A model generated the notes under the pieces. That model saw nothing but the letters and a program-made list of their open reading frames with translations. It was not told the origin of the DNA and did not search any database. DNA of 8,365 nt from CAINVV01 sp037129695 (GTDB lineage: Bacteria > Bacteroidota > Bacteroidia > Bacteroidales > Prolixibacteraceae): assembly GCA_037129695.1 (NCBI GenBank), contig JBAXUL010000149.1, positions 1 to 8,365 of the forward strand. Direction: 5' to 3'. A program made the position numbers and the translations under genes. This document shows, one piece after another, positions 1-6,441 of the stretch. Position 1 is the stretch's first letter. Each line of letters begins with the position of its first letter.

Positions 1-2856
1 GGCACAATAAAGAAAAGAGACCTCACAGGATCTGTTGGATCGGTAGGTGGCTCTAAATTGAAGGATATTCCAGTCACATCGGCAGCTCAGGCTATTACAG
101 GCCGCATCGCAGGGGTGCAAGTGACCAAAACAGAAGGTTCTCCTGATGCAGAAATAAAAATTCGCGTTCGTGGAGGTGGTTCACTAACGCAGGATAATTC
201 GCCATTGTATATCGTCGACGGGTTTCCTGTAAGTAATATTAATGATATCGCTCCTACCGATATTGAAACGATCGACGTTTTGAAAGACGCTTCTTCGACG
301 GCTATTTATGGCGCTAGAGGTGCAAACGGAGTTATCCTGATCACCACCAAAAACGGTTTTGATGGTAAGGGAAAAGTAAGCTACAACATGTACTATGGGG
401 TCAAAGAAGTTTCCAAATCTTTTAAGGTGCTTGATCCTTATGAGTATGTATATTGGCAGTATGAATTGTATGACACGACGATAATCCAGCAAAATTTTGG
501 TGATTTCCAGGATTTTAAGTTGTACAAACAGATGACCGGAACCAACTGGCAAGAGCAGGTATTTGGAAGGACCGGTACAACCATGTATCACAACCTTGCC
601 GTTTCCGGTGGATCTAAAACATCCAAATACAACATCAGCCTCACGAGAAATGACGACAAGGAGGTGATGTTGGGTTCAGAAGCTGCACGAACGAACCTGA
701 CCGTGAAAACCAATAATAAAATAAACAATTGGCTGTCAATTGATTTAAATACCAGATTATCTGACTATAACATCAATGGGGCAGGGACTTATAATAATTC
801 CAGATTGGCTGATGCGGTACAATTCCGTCCTGTCAACGGGATGATGGATTATGTTGATTATAATCTGACGCAGACGAATTTCGAAGCTGCATCAGCTTAC
901 GTTTTGAATCCTGTCAAGCAGACAAACGATGATTACAGGCGGCAAAAGAATTTGTCTTTTAGTTTTGATGCAGCAGCAACTTTCAGGATAACTAAAGACT
1001 TAAACTATCGTTTCGATTATGGTACACAGTATGGCGAGAATACAGATAAGCATTTTTATGGACTCGGTACGGGAAATGTCTTTCCTTACGGAGAACAACC
1101 CATGGCAAGCATTGGAAAAACGAATATTAAAAGTTATCGGCTGGCCAATGTGTTAACTTACAACAAAAAAGACTTTTTACCTGGACATAGCTTTACTGCC
1201 ATGGTGGGGGAAGAATTAAATTACTTCAAATCAGAATATATCTTAAGTTCTGCGAAATATTTTCCAAAGTATATTGACGCTGTCAGTGCTTTAAGTATGA
1301 TGACTTTGGGAGTAACAGATCCGATTGCCAATTCTGATAATCCGGCTATTAAAACTTCCTCCTTCTTCGGACGTTTAAATTATGATTTCAAAGGAAGATA
1401 CTTGGTTTCAGCAACAGTTCGGGCAGATGGTTCAAGCAAATTCGCCCAGGGAAACCAATGGGGATATTTTCCTTCTGTGGCTCTTGCATGGAGACTTTCG
1501 GATGAGCGTTTTTTGAAAGGAACAAAAAAATGGCTGACGAACCTCAAATTAAGGACAAGTTTAGGTGAATCAGGAAACAACAGGATTACGGACGACGCAT
1601 GGAAAAAGACCTTTTATGTTACTTCTGGATCTGTCGTGCCAGGTGCTGTTTATTTGGAAGGTAATGAAACAACTCCTACCACCTATATCAATCCCAATAG
1701 CGTTCTTTCCAACCCAAGGTTGAAATGGGAAACTACGGTTACAAGAAATTTAGGTCTTGATTTCGACCTTTTTAAGCAACGACTTTCAGGTACTGTTGAA
1801 GTGTATAAAAATACGACAAAGGATCTCCTGGTTAACAATACTATCCCTGCAAATAGCGGATATGCTTCGCAATGGCAGAATATTGGTCAGACCTCTAACA
1901 AAGGGCTGGAAGCGAGTTTGAATGGCATTCTTTATGAAAAGAAAGATTTCAGATTATCCATGTCATTTAATATTGCTTTTAACAAAAACAAAATCGACAA
2001 TTTAGGAGACATAAAACAATGGGAGGCCATCTCAGGGTTCCTGTATAATGTGAGCGATTATTTGGTTAAAGAGGGCGAGCCAGTGGGAATGATGTATGGT
2101 TATGTGAATGATGGAATGTATTCATTCAACGACTTCGATTACAATGCAACAACAGGCGCTTATAAGTTAAAAACCACAGTATCTGACAATAGCGGACTTA
2201 TTGGGATAAAAAGGTTTGGACCGGGCACGCTAAAACTCAAAGACCAGAATGGTGATTTGGTAGTAAATGCAAAAGATAAAGTGATCATTGGAGATGCCAA
2301 CCCAAAACATACCGGAGGATTTAATCTAACAACACAATACAAGGGCTTTGATTTTTCTGCATTTTTTAACTGGGTATATGGCAACGACATATACAATGCC
2401 AATAAAATCAATTTTTCGAGCTATTTGCAAATGAGATATTACAAGAATATACTCAGTACGTTTGATTCGGATCATCGTTTTACCTACATCAGCAAGGAAA
2501 CCGGTCTGGTCGTAACTGATCCAACCCAATTGGCTGATATGAATAAAAATGCCACAATGTGGTCCCCTGCTATGAGTACACCTCAATTGACATCCTGGGC
2601 TGTTGAAGATGGATCTTTTCTACGGTTGAATAATATTACATTGGGATATTCTTTGCCTAAAAGTTTTCTCAATAAATATCGGATTGATCAGTTTCGGATA
2701 TATGCAACTGCCAATAATATTTGGACATGGACCAATTATTCGGGTTACGACCCTGAAGTAGATACACAACGCTCCACACCGTTAACACCTGGAGTTGATA
2801 ATTGCGCTTTTCCAAGAGCTCGTACTATTACCATTGGCTTAAATTTAACATTTTAA
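1..2856 (+). CDS. SusC/RagA-family TonB-linked outer membrane transporter (5'-partial)
   Basis: Imports oligosaccharides across the outer membrane using TonB-ExbBD energy, together with the SusD-like lipoprotein encoded next. The frame is open from base 1, so the true start lies upstream; an apparent TTG start at 58 is an artefact, because KKRDLTGSV before it is conserved family sequence. 951 residues are visible. Full-length relatives have roughly 1,000-1,100, so the signal peptide, the carboxypeptidase-D-regulatory-like domain and the TonB-box region are missing. The plug domain covers about residues 20-120, with the hallmark motifs SPLYIVDGFPV (YIVDG from residue 70) and IETIDVLKDASSTAIYGARG (residues 88-107). 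The rest is the beta-barrel. A DQNGD loop at 748-752, with a following D759, resembles a calcium-binding loop. The protein ends in phenylalanine, as expected for a BAM-inserted barrel. The gene ends 12 bases before the SusD start, so the two are almost certainly co-transcribed. The family is certain; the substrate is unknown. Confidence 0.97.
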   Translation, partial: GTIKKRDLTGSVGSVGGSKLKDIPVTSAAQAITGRIAGVQVTKTEGSPDAEIKIRVRGGGSLTQDNSPLYIVDGFPVSNINDIAPTDIETIDVLKDASSTAIYGARGANGVILITTKNGFDGKGKVSYNMYYGVKEVSKSFKVLDPYEYVYWQYELYDTTIIQQNFGDFQDFKLYKQMTGTNWQEQVFGRTGTTMYHNLAVSGGSKTSKYNISLTRNDDKEVMLGSEAARTNLTVKTNNKINNWLSIDLNTRLSDYNINGAGTYNNSRLADAVQFRPVNGMMDYVDYNLTQTNFEAASAYVLNPVKQTNDDYRRQKNLSFSFDAAATFRITKDLNYRFDYGTQYGENTDKHFYGLGTGNVFPYGEQPMASIGKTNIKSYRLANVLTYNKKDFLPGHSFTAMVGEELNYFKSEYILSSAKYFPKYIDAVSALSMMTLGVTDPIANSDNPAIKTSSFFGRLNYDFKGRYLVSATVRADGSSKFAQGNQWGYFPSVALAWRLSDERFLKGTKKWLTNLKLRTSLGESGNNRITDDAWKKTFYVTSGSVVPGAVYLEGNETTPTTYINPNSVLSNPRLKWETTVTRNLGLDFDLFKQRLSGTVEVYKNTTKDLLVNNTIPANSGYASQWQNIGQTSNKGLEASLNGILYEKKDFRLSMSFNIAFNKNKIDNLGDIKQWEAISGFLYNVSDYLVKEGEPVGMMYGYVNDGMYSFNDFDYNATTGAYKLKTTVSDNSGLIGIKRFGPGTLKLKDQNGDLVVNAKDKVIIGDANPKHTGGFNLTTQYKGFDFSAFFNWVYGNDIYNANKINFSSYLQMRYYKNILSTFDSDHRFTYISKETGLVVTDPTQLADMNKNATMWSPAMSTPQLTSWAVEDGSFLRLNNITLGYSLPKSFLNKYRIDQFRIYATANNIWTWTNYSGYDPEVDTQRSTPLTPGVDNCAFPRARTITIGLNLTF

Positions 2857-2868
2857 ACAGCCCTAATT

Positions 2869-4665
2869 ATGAAACAAAAATATATGAAGCTGATGCTTCT
2901 TCTACTTACCATCTATTCGTTCACTTCGTGTGCCGATTACTTGAAAACAGAATCCAATTCCACTTTTACGGAAGATAAGGTATTCTCGAATCTCGATTTT
3001 GCCAACAAAGCGGTGAATGGGATGTATGCCGATCTTACCTCCAACACATTTTATACTTACAATTATCTGTTTTTTAAAGTGGATAATGATATAGAAATTA
3101 ATCTCTCTGCTAATAATGCTTCGACAACTTCGGTCAGCCACTATGCAGCGGATGAAGGTAATGGTGTGACAAAATCGGTCTGGGATCTAATGTACAAGTC
3201 CATTGAACGTGCCAACACCATTATCGATAATTTACCCAATAGTCCCATCTGGACCAATGAATTTTCTGCTAAAGCACAGCAATTGTATGGTGAAACAGTT
3301 ACACTACGTGCAAATTGTTATTATGAATTAATCAGTATGTGGGGGGATGTTCCCTTTAAGGTAAAATCTTCCCAGTCTGGGGATAATTTCTTTCTTCCGA
3401 AAACTGACAGGGATACCATCTATGTAAAACTGATCAAGGAGCTGGCCGATGTAGAGAAATATGTACCATGGATGACCGAAACCAGAACTTCACAAAGAGT
3501 AAATAAAGCATTTGTAAAAGGGTTAAGGGCAAAAATGGCACTCGCTTATGCCGGTTACTCTCTTCGCAACAAAACATTTGAAACACGTCGCGGCAAAAAT
3601 TGGCTTGAATATTACAAAATTGCCAATCAGGAATGTCGGGAAGTTATGTTAAGCGGTAAACACCAGTTAAATCCAAATTTTGCTAACATCTTCAAAACTT
3701 TGCAGTCCTATTCGATGGATCTAAATTACAATGAAGTCCTTTTTGAAGTGGCATTTGGCAGGCTTGTCACCGGACGTATTGCAGAGCTTTTTGGAATGTA
3801 TTTTGATTCAAGTACCAAATATGGTAGAGGCTATACTAACTTTAATGTTCCGATCTCTTATTTTTATTCTTTCGACCGTTCAGATTTGAGAAGAAATGTT
3901 TCTACAGAGTTGTACTATTACAATTCAAATGGTGTTCAGGCTATATCATTTAATGCAGCAAGAGCTTGCCCATGCAAGTGGCGCAAGTCTTGGATTATTC
4001 CATCGATGGGCGGAAGCTTCGCCAGTTCAGGTTATACAGGTGTAAATTGGCCAATGATGCGTTATGCTGATATCGTGTTAATGTATGCGGAAACTGAAAA
4101 TGAAATAAACGGCTCCCCAACAGCAGCTGCAAAGGATGCACTGTCGTTAATCCGGAACAGGGCATTTGCTGCAGCTGCGCAGCCTTCCAAGGTGAAAAAT
4201 TATGTTGATTCGGTATCTGTAAGCAAGGATGCCTTCTTTAATGCTATTGTGGATGAAAGAGCGTGGGAATTTGGAGGAGAACTGGTTCGTAAATATGATT
4301 TGGTAAGATGGAACCTATTAGGGACTAAAATTAATAAGATGAAAGACGATTGTCAAAAAATCATCAATGACGATCCGAAGTATGCTCAAATTGTGCCAAG
4401 TTATCTATTCACTAAATTACTTGCTGATGGTGAAACTTTGGATATTTTAAATCCTGATTACCGTTTACCTAGCACCGCAATACCTGGTTATACGATAAAT
4501 TATGGATGGCCATTTGCTTCGGCTGCTGCGAAAACATCATTTAATTTGTCTATGAGCTATGTAGCAAATGGTTACAATCCAGCAAAAAACAACCATTTAT
4601 TGCCACTTAGTTCAGGTACCATTAGTACAAGTAATGGCACCCTAAGTAATGACCAGATACCCTGA
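2869..4665 (+). CDS. SusD/RagB-family surface glycan-binding lipoprotein
   Basis: Forms the lid over the SusC barrel and captures glycan at the cell surface. The 598-residue product begins with a lipoprotein signal: a basic start, a hydrophobic stretch rich in Leu, then FTSC with the lipidated cysteine at residue 21. The lipobox is slightly loose, with Phe at -3 and Thr at -2. The mature start CADYLKTES is typical of SusD proteins. The C-terminal SusD half carries the conserved block NWPMMRYADIVLMYAE (residues 393-408) and the later block DERAWEFGGE...RKYDLVRWN (462-482), both family hallmarks. The ATG at 2869 is chosen because it gives a complete signal peptide; an in-frame ATG at 2884 (residue 6) is possible but would remove the basic residues. 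No Shine-Dalgarno sequence is visible, which is usual in this phylum. A Cys-Pro-Cys at 367-369 is unusual. Family assignment is secure; the ligand is unknown. Confidence 0.97.
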   Translation: MKQKYMKLMLLLLTIYSFTSCADYLKTESNSTFTEDKVFSNLDFANKAVNGMYADLTSNTFYTYNYLFFKVDNDIEINLSANNASTTSVSHYAADEGNGVTKSVWDLMYKSIERANTIIDNLPNSPIWTNEFSAKAQQLYGETVTLRANCYYELISMWGDVPFKVKSSQSGDNFFLPKTDRDTIYVKLIKELADVEKYVPWMTETRTSQRVNKAFVKGLRAKMALAYAGYSLRNKTFETRRGKNWLEYYKIANQECREVMLSGKHQLNPNFANIFKTLQSYSMDLNYNEVLFEVAFGRLVTGRIAELFGMYFDSSTKYGRGYTNFNVPISYFYSFDRSDLRRNVSTELYYYNSNGVQAISFNAARACPCKWRKSWIIPSMGGSFASSGYTGVNWPMMRYADIVLMYAETENEINGSPTAAAKDALSLIRNRAFAAAAQPSKVKNYVDSVSVSKDAFFNAIVDERAWEFGGELVRKYDLVRWNLLGTKINKMKDDCQKIINDDPKYAQIVPSYLFTKLLADGETLDILNPDYRLPSTAIPGYTINYGWPFASAAAKTSFNLSMSYVANGYNPAKNNHLLPLSSGTISTSNGTLSNDQIP

Positions 4666-4720
4666 TATCTTGTTTGTAAAATTTGTGTATTGTAAAATAA
4701 TTTCAAAACAGATGATAATT

Positions 4721-5368
4721 ATGAAAATGTTAAAATTCAATATAATAGGGGCTTTTCTGTTGACTTTCTCAATTTCTTTCCTGATTGTTTCTTGTGAAAA
4801 GAGCAATTCGGTTGTTGTGGAGAAGGCTGATCAGTTGTTCAGGCCCATCAACTTTCTGGCTTCTGTAGGAGGTAACACAGTCGGTTTTTCCTGGGTGCCA
4901 ATGGCAGGTGCCTCTTATTCAATCGAATACAGTAAAGATAGTTTATTATTCACCAAAGAACTAAAGGTGATACCACTGGATGGAATAGCAATTTATTCAG
5001 TTGGAGATTTATATAGCGCCACAAGATACTCAGCGCGTGTGAGGGCAGTGAGCAAAGATAAATTAGTCAAAGATTCTGAATATAAATCGATTACGTTCGT
5101 TACTGGCATTGAAAATATCTTTTACACTGTTGCCAGCGCTGATATTGGTAAAAATCAGATTTTAATAAAATGGAATAGTGCCAAGAGTGTTTCTCAGTTG
5201 GTAATATCAACTGCCGGATTTGCTGATGTAACCATTCCATTGTCCTCTTCAGACCAGACAAGCGGGCAGAAACTAGCTGTTAATCTGACGAATAATACGA
5301 CATATACCTTTAAAATCTTCAACGGAGATATGCTAAGAGGAACTATAGCCGTAAAAACATTACCATAG
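4721..5368 (+). CDS. Fibronectin-III-like lipoprotein, DUF4957-type N-terminal region (SusE-position protein)
   Basis: Probable surface lipoprotein that helps bind or display glycan, sitting where SusE-like proteins sit in PULs. The ATG at 4721 gives 215 residues with a clean lipoprotein signal ending LIVSC (Cys25). The frame is open back to an ATG at 4649 inside the SusD gene, but that start puts 24 extra residues before the signal; an ATG at 4712 is a possible alternative. Two fibronectin-III-like beta-sandwiches follow. The first covers about residues 40-128, with VGFSW at 54-58, SYSIEYSKDS at 65-74 and RYSARVRAVS at 102-111. The second covers about 133-215, with QILIKW at 146-151 and TTYTFKIFNG near the end. 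From memory, this layout matches the N-terminal portion of DUF4957/DUF5123 lipoproteins, but the long C-terminal beta-helix part is absent. The gene starts 55 bases after the SusD stop and is followed by a terminator-like hairpin. The domain call is moderately sure; the binding role is inferred. Confidence 0.8.
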   Translation: MKMLKFNIIGAFLLTFSISFLIVSCEKSNSVVVEKADQLFRPINFLASVGGNTVGFSWVPMAGASYSIEYSKDSLLFTKELKVIPLDGIAIYSVGDLYSATRYSARVRAVSKDKLVKDSEYKSITFVTGIENIFYTVASADIGKNQILIKWNSAKSVSQLVISTAGFADVTIPLSSSDQTSGQKLAVNLTNNTTYTFKIFNGDMLRGTIAVKTLP

Positions 5369-5389
5369 GTCTATTTAATAAATCGATAT

Positions 5390-5445
5390 GATTACGCTGG
5401 TACATTTATTTTCATTCAATTTAAATGTGCCAGCGTTATCTTTTT
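5390..5445 (+). terminator. Intrinsic (Rho-independent) terminator or attenuator hairpin
   Basis: Arms 5394-5408 (acgctggtacattta) and 5422-5436 (taaatgtgccagcgt) form 15 pairs including one G-U wobble (5401/5429). Three more pairs lie outside a T/T mismatch (5390-5392 with 5438-5440). The loop is 13 bases, and five T follow at 5441-5445. The T tract lies on the right only, so it acts on the + strand. It lies 21 bases after the fn3 lipoprotein stop and 17 bases before the propeller start. Leakiness is likely because no convincing promoter lies between it and the next gene. It could also protect the 3' end of the susCD-type transcript. Confidence 0.8.
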
Positions 5446-5462
5446 ACCTAATTTAATGCTAT

Positions 5463-6440
5463 ATGAAGCGAATTATATTCCTTATAGTTATTTTGTTGAT
5501 GGTCCAGATTGTATTTGGTCAAAAAATGAAATTTGACTTTGAAGAGGTCAAAACGGAAAGCGGTTTTAAAATGGATGGCTATTGGATCTGGTGTGGTTCC
5601 ATGATTAAAGTCGGATCGACCTATCATCTGTTTGCATCGCGCTGGAAAAAAAGTGGAAGTTTTCCTGAAGGATACCTGCAAAATTCTGAGATTGTTAGGG
5701 CAACCTCCAAGTCATCCTTAGGTCCATTTAAATTCGAGGAAGTAGTCATAGGAGAGCGAGACAGCTCCTTTTGGGATTCCAATATGGCTCATAATCCAAC
5801 CATTCATAAGATAGGGGATGAGTATGTACTGTTTTACATTGGAAGCGATTTTAAAACATTCGCAACAATTTACAATCATAAATCGTTGGTGAGAAGAATT
5901 GGATACGCCTCTTCAAAATCAATTACCGGTCCGTGGAAACGTTCGGACCAACCAATCATTGATTCGGAATCAAACAATCCTACAATTCTCGTTGATGGGT
6001 CGAAAATAAAATTGTTATACAGGGACGCCTATTTGAAAGTCAAATTAGCAGAATCTGACAACTACAAGGGTCCGTACCAAACGGTAAATGATAATTTGTG
6101 GCCGAATTGCAAGCTTGAAGATTTTTATATGTTTAAAGCTGATAATCAATATCATATTGTTTGCGAAGACAATGTTGGCGGAGTAAGCGGACATGAAAGG
6201 TGGGGTGTTCATCTGTACTCTATTGATGGTGTAAACGATTGGAAACCAAATAATCCTGTGGTGGTTTATAACCATGAAATCCATTTTGCTGACAATACGA
6301 TTCTTAAATGTACAAGAAGAGAGCGACCGCAATTTTTAATTGAAAATGGATGGATTACCTGTTTGATTACTGCTGTTTATGATGGCAAAAACACCTGGAG
6401 CCAGCCGGTAAAACTAAAGCATGCGATAAAAATTAATTAG
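5463..6440 (+). CDS. Exported five-bladed beta-propeller glycoside hydrolase (GH43-like)
   Basis: Likely an exo-acting or side-chain-removing glycosidase acting in the periplasm or outside the cell. The 325-residue product begins with a signal peptide (MKRIIFLIV..., probable cleavage VFG|Q after residue 19) and has no lipobox. The rest is one catalytic propeller with repeated blade sequences of the GH43/GH32-type superfamily: TYHLFASRW (53-61), NSEIVRATS...GPF (74-89), HNPTIHKIGDEYVLFYIGS (110-128), IGYASSKSITGPW, and NNPTILVDG (171-179). Candidate catalytic residues by position in the fold are D38 in blade 1 (DGYWIWCG), D188 (RDAY) and E219 (KLEDFYMF), but I cannot align them to a characterised enzyme. 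The sequence resembles a Bacteroidota group usually annotated only as glycoside hydrolase, so no CAZy family number is given. Its stop is one base before the next ATG, so it is probably co-translated with the beta-helix gene. A catalytically inactive binding protein is a less likely alternative. Confidence 0.8.
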   Translation: MKRIIFLIVILLMVQIVFGQKMKFDFEEVKTESGFKMDGYWIWCGSMIKVGSTYHLFASRWKKSGSFPEGYLQNSEIVRATSKSSLGPFKFEEVVIGERDSSFWDSNMAHNPTIHKIGDEYVLFYIGSDFKTFATIYNHKSLVRRIGYASSKSITGPWKRSDQPIIDSESNNPTILVDGSKIKLLYRDAYLKVKLAESDNYKGPYQTVNDNLWPNCKLEDFYMFKADNQYHIVCEDNVGGVSGHERWGVHLYSIDGVNDWKPNNPVVVYNHEIHFADNTILKCTRRERPQFLIENGWITCLITAVYDGKNTWSQPVKLKHAIKIN

Positions 6441-6441
6441 G

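Noticed and set aside
58..60. TTG as the start codon of the SusC gene
   Set aside because: The frame continues upstream to base 1 with conserved SusC sequence (KKRDLTGSV), and no signal peptide follows the TTG.
184..591. 135-residue open frame on the - strand
   Set aside because: It lies wholly inside the conserved SusC plug and early barrel coding region and has no recognisable protein features; it is an antisense shadow.
4120..4190. Inverted-repeat-like gcagctgc words
   Set aside because: They come from alanine-rich codons inside the SusD gene (AAAKDA and AFAAAAQ) and have no terminator-like T run.
4649..4720. N-terminal extension of the fn3 lipoprotein overlapping the SusD gene by 17 bases
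   Set aside because: The extra 24 residues would sit before a complete lipoprotein signal peptide, so the ATG at 4721 (or 4712) is much more likely.
4666..4720. Possible promoter in the SusD-fn3 spacer (TTTG-like and TAAAATTTG-like words)
   Set aside because: The spacing differs from the Bacteroidota TAnnTTTG consensus and the AT-rich stretch yields such words by chance; read-through from the SusC/SusD transcript is simpler.
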